Of a stretch of DNA of 64,000 nucleotides, positions 36,567 through 45,854 are shown in pieces. The stretch comes from Flagellimonas oceanensis (GTDB taxonomy: Bacteria; Bacteroidota; Bacteroidia; Flavobacteriales; Flavobacteriaceae). The stretch covers positions 1 through 64,000 of the forward strand of contig NZ_RZNA01000008.1 in assembly GCF_003992595.1 (NCBI RefSeq), written 5' to 3'. Each line of letters begins with the position of its first letter. Position 1 is the stretch's first letter. The position numbers and the translations under genes are program-made. Under the pieces are notes generated by a model. The model was not told the origin of the DNA and did no database searches. It saw only the letters and a program-made list of their open reading frames with translations.

Positions 36567-37152
36567 AAACCTCGAGGAATACAACATTGAAATTACCAAT
36601 GAGGTAAAAGAACATTTCTCCAAAATTGTGGACGATATTGGGGAAGACGTTACCCGGGAAGGACTGATAAAAACCCCAGAGCGTGCTGCCAAAGCTATGC
36701 TTTTCCTTACCCAAGGTTACAAACAGAATGCAGAGGAAATCCTGAAGGGGGCCATGTTTGCCGAGGATTACGACGATATGGTCATTATCAAGGATATTGA
36801 GCTGTATTCCCTTTGTGAGCACCACATGTTACCATTTTTTGGAAAAGCACACGTTGCTTACATTCCCAATGGACATATTGTTGGGTTGAGCAAAATACCT
36901 CGCGTAGTTGATGTATTTGCCCGTAGATTGCAGGTGCAAGAACGATTGACGCATGATATTTTGGAGTGCATCAACAAAACATTGAAACCCAAAGGTGTTG
37001 CTGTGGTCATAGAAGCGGCCCATATGTGCATGATGATGCGTGGAGTACAAAAACAAAACTCTGTTACCACAACTTCTGGATTTCGTGGACAGTTTGAAAA
37101 AATCGAAACCCGAAATGAATTTTTGAAGCTGATCAGCGCCGATTTGTCCTAA
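36553..37152 (+). CDS. folE: GTP cyclohydrolase I
   Basis: FolE converts GTP to dihydroneopterin triphosphate, the first step of folate and pterin synthesis. The 199-residue protein carries the zinc ligands in LCEHHMLPF (Cys and His) and HMCMMMRG (second Cys), plus the conserved TTSGFRG end. Length is typical of bacterial FolE. It starts inside the end of msrA and is followed by a small membrane protein 40 bp downstream. Confidence 0.96.
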   Translation: MAPYRNLEEYNIEITNEVKEHFSKIVDDIGEDVTREGLIKTPERAAKAMLFLTQGYKQNAEEILKGAMFAEDYDDMVIIKDIELYSLCEHHMLPFFGKAHVAYIPNGHIVGLSKIPRVVDVFARRLQVQERLTHDILECINKTLKPKGVAVVIEAAHMCMMMRGVQKQNSVTTTSGFRGQFEKIETRNEFLKLISADLS

Positions 37153-37192
37153 ACCTCTTTCCCATTTAAGTTGGAATTGCTATTTTTCCCCT

Positions 37193-37489
37193 ATGGCAGA
37201 AGAAAAAGATAACAAGTACCGCAATCTCTTATTGGGTTTGTTGTTAGATTGTATTGGTATGCTATCCTTTGTGATTCCAGGCATTGGTGAGTTTTCGGAT
37301 GTTATTTGGGCCCCTGTTGCAGGTTGGCTTATGACGCGCTTGTACAAGGGCAGGGTAGGGCAAGCAGCAGGCTTGATTACGTTTACCGAAGAGTTGGTGC
37401 CTGGTATGGACGTAATTCCCACCTTTACCCTTACTTGGATTTACACCTATTTATTGAGCAAGAAAAAAGGTCAACCTATAAAAGATTGA
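37193..37489 (+). CDS. Small integral membrane protein
   Basis: The 98-residue protein has two or three hydrophobic segments (NLLLGLLLDCIGMLSFVIPGI, VIWAPVAGWLMTRLY, VIPTFTLTWIYTYLL) and short polar ends. No family recognised. It probably belongs to the msrA-folE transcript. Its last codons overlap the hairpin that terminates the convergent TonB receptor. Confidence 0.65.
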   Translation: MAEEKDNKYRNLLLGLLLDCIGMLSFVIPGIGEFSDVIWAPVAGWLMTRLYKGRVGQAAGLITFTEELVPGMDVIPTFTLTWIYTYLLSKKKGQPIKD

Positions 37490-37493
37490 CCTT
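37463..37493 (-). terminator. Terminator of the TonB-dependent receptor
   Basis: AAGGTCAA (37467-37474) pairs with TTGACCTT (37486-37493). The A run at 37463-37468 becomes a U tract on the minus strand. The left arm lies within the last codons of the convergent plus-strand gene. Confidence 0.75.
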
Positions 37494-37521
37494 GATTTTA
37501 TGTTGATAAACTTTCCGTTTG

Positions 37522-39813
37522 CTATAATGGCACATTCAAATTAAAAGAAATATTCCTTCCAATATTGGCAATGCCATCTGCCTTTAATCTAGATAGGTGC
37601 GAGATATAGTTCTTGTCAAAAAGGTTGTTTCCGGTAATGGAATACCCCACTTTTTGATTGAAGATTTTCATATCACCACCAACGCCTACATTAAATAGGT
37701 TATATCGACCAGTTGGTGTTTCAAAATCGGCCACTTTGTTCTGGTCAAAATGCGTTTGAAGCGTCACGAATGCATAGCATTTGTAATCTTGGTTCCTTTT
37801 TTTCCATTCCACTCTAAACGTGTTTGTCCAGCGGTTGGCAGGAATCAGAGGCAAGTTGGAATTGTCTTCCAATTCACCAAAAACAATGTCGTAGCTACTT
37901 TCCAAGTGCAACCAATCAATCGGGTGGGGGTGTAAGTGAAATCCAAACTCTCCACCATACAGAATCGCATTTTGTTGTTGGAAATCATAAATCGGGTCCA
38001 TTTCCCTAAACTCTCCGGTCGGCTCAAGATAAATGTAATCGTTTACAATATTGTAGAACGAGTTGATATAGGCTTCAAGGTGCTTGTTCCCATATTCAAG
38101 AGCCAAATCAACCTGAAAATTTTGCTCACTATCCAAATCCGGGTTACCGATTTCCACGCGGTTGGCCCCACTGTGCAATCCGTTGGAAGATAATTCAGAT
38201 AAGTTAGGAGCCCTGAATCCCGTGGCCAAGTTCAAACGGCCCATAATATTTTGGGTCAAATCCATACGGTATCCCACTGCTGCATTGAAACTATTGAAAT
38301 TCTTGTCCAAAGCAGGAATGTATTCTTCATCCCCTTCAATACCACTTGCTTCGCCGTTTATGGATCTGAGGTCATACCGCAATCCAATTTGAAGGTCACT
38401 TTTATCAAAATGAATGTGTGAGGTAGCCAACACTCCAAAATCGTTGGTTATGGCATTTGGCACCAATACTTCTTCCCCAAAGTTTTCATTGGTTTGATGC
38501 ATCCCTTGCACACCAAAAATGGTTGTCATTTTACCCCATTGTGGGTTGAACTGGATGTTGTAATTGAACGTGCTCAGTCTCATGTCCAAGGCAGCACCTT
38601 CGTGCCCCTCTTCTTCATGATGTTCTTCTTCCTCAGCATGTTCCTCGCCTTCTTCGTGCTCGTGCTCTTCCTCTTCTTCATGGTGGTGCTCTTCAAACTC
38701 TTTTCTGTTATTTACCGTATAACCAAAAGTGGCCTCCAAACTCGATTTTTTGAAAAAGAAGTTGTTCTTGGAGCTCAAAATATGAGTGGATAACTCTTGA
38801 TAGGGCATCAAGGGGTCACGGTCGTTGTTCTGAACTCCTATTTCTTCGGGTATGCCTAATTCTGAAGTGTTGTAGTTGTAGCGCAGCTCCGTTTTAAATG
38901 TAGAAGCTTGATACGCCAAGCCTGTTTTCAAATCGGCTTCGTTGAATCTGGAGTTGGTAACGCTTGTTCCATCCCCAGTTTCGTAATCTGCATTGGAAGC
39001 ATAGGCGCCACGCACCAAAAATTTAAGCTTTTCCCCTGATGTTTTGAAGCCAGCATTGGCATTGTAGCCCAAGGTATTGGTAAAATACCTCATATTTACA
39101 TCGCCCGAAGTTTCTCCTGCAGTTTCAAATTTCTCGGGATTCAAATAGAGTACTCCACCCAAGGCATCAGAACCATAAAGTAAGGATGCAGGTCCTTTGA
39201 TAACCTCTACGCTGGAGACACCGGCATCGTTGATGCCCAAACCGTGTTCGCCTCCATATTGTTGGTTTTCCAAGCGAACACCTTGTGTGTACACCAATAC
39301 ACGGTTAAAACTCAAACCACGGATAACGGGCTTTCCAATTCCCACACCTGTAGAAACGGAGGATACCCCTGGAATGTTGGTAATTCCTTCGGATAGTGTT
39401 ATCCCTCCTTGTTGTTTGAGTTCTTCTATGGATTTTTGTTCCACCTTCATCACGTTTTCGCGCTGTAATTTGTGGAATGGGGTAGAGAGGACCACTTCAT
39501 CCATTTCTATGGCCGATGGAGCCATCTGATAATCGAATGAATTGCTTCCAGCATTGATTTCGATGGATGTGGAATAGGTTTCAAATCCTATATAGGAAAC
39601 AACCAGTTTATAATTTCCCTCAGGTAAATTTTTCAAGGTAAAATTACCATCCATGTCGGTTATGGTTCCGTTTTCCAATTGTGGAATATAGACTGAAACC
39701 TGTTCTAAGGGTTCGCCTGTTTCGGCATCGGAAATGTTTCCTGATAGGGTGTTTTGTGAATAAGTATAAATAGATGTCAATGCCAAAAGCATTGAAATAT
39801 AAAATTGTTTCAT
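37522..39813 (-). CDS. TonB-dependent receptor with a His/Glu-rich loop
   Basis: The 763-residue outer-membrane receptor has a signal peptide, an N-terminal carboxypeptidase-like beta domain (LSGNISDAETGEPLEQV), a plug domain near residues 115-230 and a C-terminal 22-strand-type barrel ending in FNLNVPL. At residues about 371-405 a segment almost entirely of His and Glu is inserted in a barrel loop, as in zinc receptors of the ZnuD type. It probably takes up zinc or another divalent metal. The small His/Cys-rich protein upstream is in the same operon. Confidence 0.92.
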   Translation of the reverse strand: MKQFYISMLLALTSIYTYSQNTLSGNISDAETGEPLEQVSVYIPQLENGTITDMDGNFTLKNLPEGNYKLVVSYIGFETYSTSIEINAGSNSFDYQMAPSAIEMDEVVLSTPFHKLQRENVMKVEQKSIEELKQQGGITLSEGITNIPGVSSVSTGVGIGKPVIRGLSFNRVLVYTQGVRLENQQYGGEHGLGINDAGVSSVEVIKGPASLLYGSDALGGVLYLNPEKFETAGETSGDVNMRYFTNTLGYNANAGFKTSGEKLKFLVRGAYASNADYETGDGTSVTNSRFNEADLKTGLAYQASTFKTELRYNYNTSELGIPEEIGVQNNDRDPLMPYQELSTHILSSKNNFFFKKSSLEATFGYTVNNRKEFEEHHHEEEEEHEHEEGEEHAEEEEHHEEEGHEGAALDMRLSTFNYNIQFNPQWGKMTTIFGVQGMHQTNENFGEEVLVPNAITNDFGVLATSHIHFDKSDLQIGLRYDLRSINGEASGIEGDEEYIPALDKNFNSFNAAVGYRMDLTQNIMGRLNLATGFRAPNLSELSSNGLHSGANRVEIGNPDLDSEQNFQVDLALEYGNKHLEAYINSFYNIVNDYIYLEPTGEFREMDPIYDFQQQNAILYGGEFGFHLHPHPIDWLHLESSYDIVFGELEDNSNLPLIPANRWTNTFRVEWKKRNQDYKCYAFVTLQTHFDQNKVADFETPTGRYNLFNVGVGGDMKIFNQKVGYSITGNNLFDKNYISHLSRLKADGIANIGRNISFNLNVPL

Positions 39814-39858
39814 TGTAAAAAATAAATGGTTTAAAAGACTTAAATCAATCGGTAATTA

Positions 39859-40197
39859 CTATGAAACTGAGGGAGGACCGCGTAACGCCCGGAAAGAAAC
39901 TTCTTTGGGCTTATAAATAAAGGTGTAGACTGATGTCGTGTACCTTATTTCCGGTATTTCGACGGGAAGGTAAGTGAACGATGAGTTGAAAAGTACTTTA
40001 TTGGCAAGAGTGAAATCATGGAAATCACAATCCAAATTGCCATCGTGAATATGATTTGTACCATACGCAATACATTTCTCCTCTTGATTGTGCTCATATA
40101 GAGCGTGCCCTAGTTTTATAATGGAAGGAGCCAATATGGCTACCGTCATTAATAGGGAACTTAATATGAGTATGCGTTTGTGGAGGTTGGTAATCAT
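39859..40197 (-). CDS. Small exported His/Cys-rich protein, metal-associated
   Basis: The 112-residue protein has an N-terminal membrane/signal helix (LILSSLLMTVAILAPSIIKL) and a mature part with clustered ligands (HALYEHNQEEKC, then HIHDGNLDCDFHDF). The C-terminus ends in ALRGPPSVS, a motif seen in small proteins that accompany metal-linked TonB receptors. It lies 45 bp upstream of the receptor in the same direction, so it is likely the first gene of a metal-uptake operon. Metal identity is not shown. Confidence 0.7.
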   Translation of the reverse strand: MITNLHKRILILSSLLMTVAILAPSIIKLGHALYEHNQEEKCIAYGTNHIHDGNLDCDFHDFTLANKVLFNSSFTYLPVEIPEIRYTTSVYTFIYKPKEVSFRALRGPPSVS

Positions 40198-40251
40198 ACT
40201 TTCGCAAAGTAACCAAGCTTACCTCTCTTTTTATGTTAAAAAAACCATAAA

Positions 40252-40767
40252 CTATCTAAGGAAAGCCCCTAAACCCATACGTTTCAACATCTTTTTCTCA
40301 AAAGTCCAGAAAAATTGATATTGTCCGAATAACCAGCCAATACATACAAGTAAAATTTGGTAAATGGGGAAAATAAGAAGAATCCGGAGTGTCCAATAAA
40401 TTGCTGCATGAACATTTTCACTATCCAGCCCAATCCAATGAACAAGAGGGCCTGCCAACTTTCCAGCAGCACTCCCGGTCAATGCAAAAACGATGAAAAT
40501 GGCTATCATTTCCCATTTGTAGTCCACTTTCCATTTGTTTTCCACCTTTTTGAAGCACCAAAGAAAAAACTTAACCAATATAAAATAAAGGGCAACAGTA
40601 CCACCAATAGTGAAAATCCATTCAAAAACGGAATTGTTCAGACCGAAAAAATGTAAAAAGCTTCTAGATATCGTGTAGGCAGTAAATACAACCAATAGTG
40701 CTCCTAAAATAGGAAAGATGGTTTGCCAGTTCTTTTGGATTTCCCAGCGCTGTTTTAATTTTTGCAT
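40252..40767 (-). CDS. DUF6787 family membrane protein
   Basis: The 171-residue protein has four predicted helices and the conserved WEIQKNWQTIFPILG opening and FALTGSAAGKLAGP segment of DUF6787. Function unknown. It is the third member of the minus-strand group DUF937 - DUF6146 - DUF6787. Confidence 0.8.
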   Translation of the reverse strand: MQKLKQRWEIQKNWQTIFPILGALLVVFTAYTISRSFLHFFGLNNSVFEWIFTIGGTVALYFILVKFFLWCFKKVENKWKVDYKWEMIAIFIVFALTGSAAGKLAGPLVHWIGLDSENVHAAIYWTLRILLIFPIYQILLVCIGWLFGQYQFFWTFEKKMLKRMGLGAFLR

Positions 40768-40799
40768 TGCTCAAAGGTAATTGCTGCAAAAATAGCATA

Positions 40800-41258
40800 T
40801 TAAATTCTTGGGAGAAAAGGACCTAAGCGTTGATTGTATTTTCTTTGAAAATAAATGAAGTAATTATAAAGCTTATAGTTGACCTCATAACCGTAATCAA
40901 TGCTGGGGTCATAATTGATTTGCATTTCGTACAGGTTGGGATTCCATCTGAGCGGTTGCATTGCTCTTTGGTTCCAAGTCGTTACCATTATAGCATTTCT
41001 ATTTTCCAAGAATGATTGTGAATAATATCCCTCTGGGCGAGCAATCGAATTTAGCCAGGTATTGAAGCCTGGTTCTATGATAATGATTTCATATTCCGTT
41101 TCATCATCAGCAATCTCAACGGGTTCTTCATCACTGGAATCAAAAAGGGCTTTTTCCTCGCTGGACACATCCAATGCTGCTTTTTGTGAAGTACAGGAAA
41201 CCAGTCCAAAGCAAAGCATCAAACCAAAAAGCAACGGATTTATAAGTTTCTTTTTCAT
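40800..41258 (-). CDS. DUF6146 family lipoprotein
   Basis: The 152-residue protein has a lipoprotein signal with the lipobox LVSC near residue 22 and the conserved PGFNTWLNSIARPEGYYS segment of DUF6146. It would sit in the envelope. ATG 41258 is chosen because it begins the lipoprotein signal; the ATG 15 nt upstream is less likely. Function unknown. Confidence 0.82.
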   Translation of the reverse strand: MKKKLINPLLFGLMLCFGLVSCTSQKAALDVSSEEKALFDSSDEEPVEIADDETEYEIIIIEPGFNTWLNSIARPEGYYSQSFLENRNAIMVTTWNQRAMQPLRWNPNLYEMQINYDPSIDYGYEVNYKLYNYFIYFQRKYNQRLGPFLPRI

Positions 41259-41270
41259 AATCTTAAAATA

Positions 41271-41301
41271 CAAAAAAAGCCACTTGAATTTTCAAGTGGC
41301 T
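41271..41301 (-). terminator. Terminator after the DUF937 gene
   Basis: AGCCACTTGAA (41278-41288) pairs perfectly with TTCAAGTGGCT (41291-41301) around a 2-base loop. On the minus strand a U tract from 41272-41278 follows. It separates DUF937 from DUF6146. Confidence 0.88.
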
Positions 41302-41328
41302 CTGTTAAATATCGTTAAGCTGATGTTT

Positions 41329-41970
41329 TTACTTCCCAAAAAGACCGCCCAGCACTCCGCCAAGACCACTTTTTTTCTGACCACCGCCATTCAATACCAT
41401 ACCTGCCAAATCATCGATGACGCTACCGTCTCCATCACTATCCAAAAAGGTCTCGACCAAGGATTGTTGCTTAGCAGCGGCTTTGTTGCCTCCCATCAAT
41501 CCACCCAATAATCCGTTTAGGCCTTCGGGACTGCTTACATTTTGTTGTCTGGTCTGTTTGCCCAAATATCCCAAAAGGATAGGTGCGGCAATTTTCAGAA
41601 TCTGAGCAATGGACCCTGCATCAATTCCTGATTTGGTACTCAAAGCATTTTCTACTTGTGGTTGTTTGGAGCCCAGCACATGACCGAGAATTCCAGCACC
41701 ATCATCCATTACGTTTTGGTCAACACCTCCGCCAAAGAGTCCGCCTAAATCATCCAAAATACCACCATCGTGTTTGGAGGATAGGGCATTCATAAGACCT
41801 TGCGCACCACCTGGCGTGGATGCGTTCTTTTTCATGGCGCCCATCAACAGGGGCATGGCCATACTCAAAACTTCTGCTGTTTTATTTTCGGGTTGCCCTG
41901 TTTGCCCAGCAACTCCGCTGACCAACTGTTTGCCCACAGGGCTGTTGATCAAGTCTAATAATCCTGACAT
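41329..41970 (-). CDS. DUF937 domain protein
   Basis: The 213-residue protein is Gly/Leu-rich with repeated LLGGL-type segments and a central GKQLVSGVAGQTGQPE opening typical of DUF937 (SHOCT-like) proteins. A short EF-hand-like stretch, DSDGDGSVIDDL, occurs near residue 177 and could bind calcium. Function unknown. It is monocistronic with its own terminator. Confidence 0.82.
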   Translation of the reverse strand: MSGLLDLINSPVGKQLVSGVAGQTGQPENKTAEVLSMAMPLLMGAMKKNASTPGGAQGLMNALSSKHDGGILDDLGGLFGGGVDQNVMDDGAGILGHVLGSKQPQVENALSTKSGIDAGSIAQILKIAAPILLGYLGKQTRQQNVSSPEGLNGLLGGLMGGNKAAAKQQSLVETFLDSDGDGSVIDDLAGMVLNGGGQKKSGLGGVLGGLFGK

Positions 41971-42043
41971 TGTGTTAGTGTTAAGGTTAAAGCGACAATG
42001 TACGAAAAAGTGGGTTTTGAAAGTAGCAACAAGCTTAAAAAAC

Positions 42044-43000
42044 CTATGGTTTTAGCAATTTGATAACCTTCTCGGCCAATTCCACTCCAATGCGTTGTTG
42101 TGCCTCAATAGTGGAGCCACCAACATGCGGGCTGAGTGATATTTTGGGATTCATCAATATTTTGATTTCTGGATTGGGCTCGGATTCGTACACATCCAAT
42201 CCCGCAAAGGCCAGATGGTCTGTGTCCAGAGCCTCGACCAGGGCCACTTCATCCAAAACACCTCCTCGAGAGGTATTGATGATGCCAGCGCCCGGTTTCA
42301 TCAAGCCCAATTCCTTTTTACCAATAACGTATTTGTCTTGTGATGGGACATGTAAGCTTACAAAGTCTGAATTTGCCAACACTTCGTTCAATGCAACGCT
42401 TTTCAATGTAAAGTCAACGGATTGTCCATCAAAAAATGAAAGGGTTAAATTGACTTCTTTGTTTTGATGGTCGGTAAAAATAACCTCCATACCCAAAGCC
42501 AATGCCATTTTTGCTGTCGCTTGACCAATTCTTCCAAACCCAACAATCCCCAAGGTTTTGCCTCGAAGTTCTACGCCACCAGCGTAACTTTTCTTAAGCT
42601 GTTTAAATTGGCTGTCTCCTTCCAACGGCATATTTCTGTTGGAATCGTGCAAAAACCGGACGCCATTCAACAAGTGTGCAAAAACCAATTCAGCTACGGA
42701 TTCCGATGAGGCCTCGGGTGTATTGAAGACATTTATTCCTTTGGATTCAGCATGTTTTACATCTATATTGTCCAAACCAACCCCACCACGACCAATCAAT
42801 TTTAAGCTAGGGCAACTATCAATAAGTTTTTTATCGACTTTGGTTGCGCTACGCACCAATAATCCCTCAATATTGTTTTTGTTTATATAATTGGCCAATT
42901 GTTCCTCGGCAACACGGGTATTTTTAACTTCGAAGCCTTCTTTTTCAAGCAGGTCTATTCCTTCTTGAGCAATTCCGTCGTTTGCTAAAATCCTTCCCAT
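42044..43000 (-). CDS. serA: D-3-phosphoglycerate dehydrogenase-like protein
   Basis: The 318-residue protein is a D-2-hydroxyacid dehydrogenase: GFGRIGQATAKMAL is the NAD-binding loop near residue 145, with the catalytic Arg in NTSRGGVLDE near 238 and His in SPHVGGST near 286. It lacks the C-terminal ACT domain of E. coli SerA, as many shorter enzymes do. Lying 4 bp after serC, it should perform the first step of serine synthesis, oxidising 3-phosphoglycerate. ATG 43000 is preferred over the upstream start that overlaps serC. Confidence 0.88.
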   Translation of the reverse strand: MGRILANDGIAQEGIDLLEKEGFEVKNTRVAEEQLANYINKNNIEGLLVRSATKVDKKLIDSCPSLKLIGRGGVGLDNIDVKHAESKGINVFNTPEASSESVAELVFAHLLNGVRFLHDSNRNMPLEGDSQFKQLKKSYAGGVELRGKTLGIVGFGRIGQATAKMALALGMEVIFTDHQNKEVNLTLSFFDGQSVDFTLKSVALNEVLANSDFVSLHVPSQDKYVIGKKELGLMKPGAGIINTSRGGVLDEVALVEALDTDHLAFAGLDVYESEPNPEIKILMNPKISLSPHVGGSTIEAQQRIGVELAEKVIKLLKP

Positions 43001-43004
43001 TAAG

Positions 43005-44069
43005 TTATCCTTTCTTTTCAAGTTCACTCATAATATCCACCAATGCGCCAACACTTTCCAAAGGAAGTGCATTGTACATGGAAGCTCGGTATCCACCAAC
43101 GGACCTATGCCCATTTATTCCACTGATTCCTGCTTCTTTGCACATATCGTCGAATACGTCCTTTAGTTCGTCATCTGTAATGTTGAAGGTCGCGTTCATG
43201 TTGGAACGGTCTTCCTTAGCGGCAATCCCAGAGAAAACCGGGTTGAGTTCAATTTCGGAATAGATCAAGTTGGCTTTGCGCTCGTTGATTTCCTCAATGG
43301 CAGCAATTCCTCCTAAATCTTTTAACCATTGCATCGTAAGCATGGAAACATACACAGCGAAAACCGGAGGCGTATTGAACATGCTGTCTTTGGCCACATG
43401 AACCGAGTAATCCATCATGGAAGGTATTTTACGGGATACCTTTCCTAAAATGTCCTCTTTTACCACCACAAGTGTAGCTCCTGCGGGACCCATATTTTTT
43501 TGGGCTCCAGCGTAGATCAAATCAAATTGAGAAAAGTCCATTTGCCTGGAAAAGATATCCGAGCTCATATCGCAAACCAATGGCACATCGGTTTTTGGGA
43601 ATTCCTTGAACTGTGTTCCGTAAATGGTATTGTTGGAGGTAAGGTGCAGATAATCCAAATCTGATGGAATATCGAAACCTTTGGGGATGTATTTAAAATT
43701 ATCTTCTTGCGAAGAAGCCACTTCGATAATATCGCCGAACAACCGCGCCTCTTTGATTGCTTTTTGGCTCCAAGTCCCCGTATTTACGTATCCTGCTTTC
43801 TTATCCAATAGGTTAAAGGCGGTCATTAAAAACTGCATACTGGCACCACCTTGAAGAAATAAGGCTTGATATCCTTTGCCTTCCAGCCCCAAAAGCTCAA
43901 GAGCAAGGGAACGTGCCTTTTCCATAATGGCGACAAATTCTTTGCTACGGTGCGAGATTTCTATAAGTGAAAGTCCAATACCGTCCAATTCGACAACGGC
44001 TTCGGATGCCTTTTGCATGACCTCTTTGGGCAATATGCAAGGGCCTGCGCTAAAATTGTGCTTTTTCAT
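43005..44069 (-). CDS. serC: Phosphoserine aminotransferase
   Basis: SerC makes phosphoserine from phosphohydroxypyruvate. The 354-residue PLP enzyme begins NFSAGPCILPKEV, has the GGASMQF phosphate-binding segment near residue 74 and the PLP lysine in YAGAQKNMGPAG near 190. It is followed at once by the serA-like gene, giving steps 1 and 2 of the serine pathway in one operon. Confidence 0.96.
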   Translation of the reverse strand: MKKHNFSAGPCILPKEVMQKASEAVVELDGIGLSLIEISHRSKEFVAIMEKARSLALELLGLEGKGYQALFLQGGASMQFLMTAFNLLDKKAGYVNTGTWSQKAIKEARLFGDIIEVASSQEDNFKYIPKGFDIPSDLDYLHLTSNNTIYGTQFKEFPKTDVPLVCDMSSDIFSRQMDFSQFDLIYAGAQKNMGPAGATLVVVKEDILGKVSRKIPSMMDYSVHVAKDSMFNTPPVFAVYVSMLTMQWLKDLGGIAAIEEINERKANLIYSEIELNPVFSGIAAKEDRSNMNATFNITDDELKDVFDDMCKEAGISGINGHRSVGGYRASMYNALPLESVGALVDIMSELEKKG

Positions 44070-44140
44070 TGACTAGGTTTAAGGAGTAAAGGTCTTAAAA
44101 AATGTTGGATCTATAAACGATTCCGATGGTTAGGATTATC

Positions 44141-45181
44141 TTAAAGTTTCAATAGGAATTCCATGGTGTCGATTCCGTCCGCATAGTCGCTTAAACTGGG
44201 TTTTTGAGTGTCTCCGAAATTGATATCACTCTCTTTGATGGAAACCACACATTGAATTTGCTCTTCCATGTGTTGCAATTTTTCTCTTAAGGTCGATTCA
44301 TCGTCATAATACGAATAGAACAAAGCGGAAATAGGGGAGGTTAGTGCCTCATCTTCTTTCAAAATCAAAAAGCCGTTATCCAAAATCTTGAATTCACTCA
44401 TCAAATAAACAGCTTTGTTGTAATCGTAATTATTGGCGTATTTATGCTGATGGATAATATCCTTGTAATGAAAGAGCGCATTGAACAAGGTATCAAATTC
44501 ATAACCCTTCGGCACATAGATCTTGGACACATTGCGGCAACCCAACCCATAATACCTGAAAATATCTTCTCCGAGCGCCTTTAATTCTTCTTCGCTCTCA
44601 TTTCCGGTAAGTACGGCTACGGAATTTCTGTTTTTTCTGATAATATTCGGTTTCTTTCCAAAATAGTACTCGAAATAACGACTGGTGTTGTTGCTACCGG
44701 TGGCAATTACCGCATCAAAGTTTTCGAGTTTTTCATCCACAAATTCGATTTTATCCGACAGCGATGGTTGTTGTCCCATCAAATATTTAGATAGATAGGG
44801 CAGTAGTACTTTATCATTGGAAGATAGTTTGGCCAATACCTTATTCCCCGAAAGCAACACCGATATAAAGTCGTGAAAGCCCACCAATGGAATGTTCCCA
44901 GCCATAACGATGCCGACGGTTTTTGATGAGCCATCATGACTAAAAGAATAGTTATCCAACCAATCCTTTATATTTTTCTCCGTTAGCAAATCGCCCCATT
45001 GTTGTAGCGAAAACAGAATGTTATCTTCGGTAAACCATCCGTTGTGATGACCTGCCCGCGCTATAATTTCCTTTAAATCTTGATCAACTTCCGGGTCGTT
45101 GGAATAACATTTATCACAAAAATCCGTTAGGTATTTTCCAAGTTTAACAAAAGCATCTATGGTATTTCTATCTGGTGCCAT
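44141..45181 (-). CDS. Acyl-CoA reductase (LuxC-like)
   Basis: The 346-residue protein matches the LuxC/acyl-CoA reductase family: VGIVMAGNIPLVGFHDF near residue 88, ATGSNNTSRYFEYYF near 160 and the active-site cysteine region GLGCRNVSK near 217. It would reduce an acyl-CoA to an aldehyde. There is no lux operon here, so a role in another acyl reduction is likely. It is divergent from the ferredoxin gene; such a pairing may be redox-related, but that is inferred. Confidence 0.85.
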   Translation of the reverse strand: MAPDRNTIDAFVKLGKYLTDFCDKCYSNDPEVDQDLKEIIARAGHHNGWFTEDNILFSLQQWGDLLTEKNIKDWLDNYSFSHDGSSKTVGIVMAGNIPLVGFHDFISVLLSGNKVLAKLSSNDKVLLPYLSKYLMGQQPSLSDKIEFVDEKLENFDAVIATGSNNTSRYFEYYFGKKPNIIRKNRNSVAVLTGNESEEELKALGEDIFRYYGLGCRNVSKIYVPKGYEFDTLFNALFHYKDIIHQHKYANNYDYNKAVYLMSEFKILDNGFLILKEDEALTSPISALFYSYYDDESTLREKLQHMEEQIQCVVSIKESDINFGDTQKPSLSDYADGIDTMEFLLKL

Positions 45182-45266
45182 TAAATTTGTACACTAATTT
45201 ACTAGGGTTTATTTTTGTCAAAAGTAAGCATGCTGATAAAAATCAGCCCAAAAGGAAAAGAAAATT

Positions 45267-45620
45267 ATGGCAATTATTATAACTGATGAGTGCATAAATT
45301 GTGGTGCTTGCGAGCCAGAATGCCCCAACACAGCAATTTATGAAGGTGCAGATGAATGGAAATACAGCGAAGGAACTTCGTTGACCGGTGATGTGGTTTT
45401 GCCCAACGGTAAAGAGGTGAATGCGGATGAAATTCAAGAACCTGTTAGCGATGAACTTTATTATATAGTTCCAGATAAGTGCACCGAGTGCAAAGGATTT
45501 CATGAAGAACCACAATGTGCGGCGGTATGCCCAGTGGATTGTTGCGTTCCCGATGAAGACCATGAAGAAACCGAGGAAGAACTATTGGGTAAGCAAAAGT
45601 TTATGCACCCCGATGGTTAG
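45267..45620 (+). CDS. Dicluster 4Fe-4S ferredoxin
   Basis: The 117-residue protein carries two [4Fe-4S] sites: [11 protein letters not shown] at residues 9-19 (C-x2-C-x2-C-x3-C), and a second of the Alvin type, [17 protein letters not shown] (C-x2-C-x8-C-x3-C), further on. The intervening loop is longer than in clostridial ferredoxins. It probably shuttles electrons to partner reductases. Divergent from the acyl-CoA reductase and ended by a strong terminator. Confidence 0.93.
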   Translation: MAIIITDECINCGACEPECPNTAIYEGADEWKYSEGTSLTGDVVLPNGKEVNADEIQEPVSDELYYIVPDKCTECKGFHEEPQCAAVCPVDCCVPDEDHEETEEELLGKQKFMHPDG

Positions 45621-45645
45621 GCAATAAAAAACATTTAATTTAGCC

Positions 45646-45670
45646 CCGAACCAATGTTCGGGGTTTTTTT
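45646..45670 (+). terminator. Ferredoxin terminator
   Basis: CCCGAAC (45646-45652) pairs with GTTCGGG (45657-45663) around CAAT, followed by seven T (45664-45670). A textbook intrinsic terminator 26 bp after the ferredoxin stop. Confidence 0.92.
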
Positions 45671-45799
45671 ATGCAAGAAAAAGAGAGAGCATACAACGGT
45701 ATTTGGAAGCAGGCGGGATGCATACTGTCCCTGATCGCAATTTTAGGCATCATTGCCCTAGTGGTTATGGGTTTCTATTTATTGATTCAAGGATATTAG
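45671..45799 (+). CDS. Possible 42-residue single-helix membrane peptide
   Basis: An ATG directly after the ferredoxin terminator opens a 42-codon frame: a charged N-terminus (MQEKERAYNGIWKQAG) and one transmembrane helix (ILSLIAILGIIALVVMGFYLL). The composition looks like a genuine membrane peptide, but the start touches the terminator T run and no promoter is evident, so expression would need readthrough. Uncertain. Confidence 0.4.
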   Translation: MQEKERAYNGIWKQAGCILSLIAILGIIALVVMGFYLLIQGY

Positions 45800-45822
45800 T
45801 CCCCAGTACCAAAACTTCAACT

Positions 45823-45830
45823 TATATTTG
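45823..45830 (+). promoter_or_regulatory. Candidate -7 element of ychF
   Basis: TATATTTG matches TANNTTTG and lies 24 bp upstream of the ychF ATG at 45855. No clear -33 element. Confidence 0.45.
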
Positions 45831-45854
45831 CAGCCTCAAAACACAAAGAATTAG

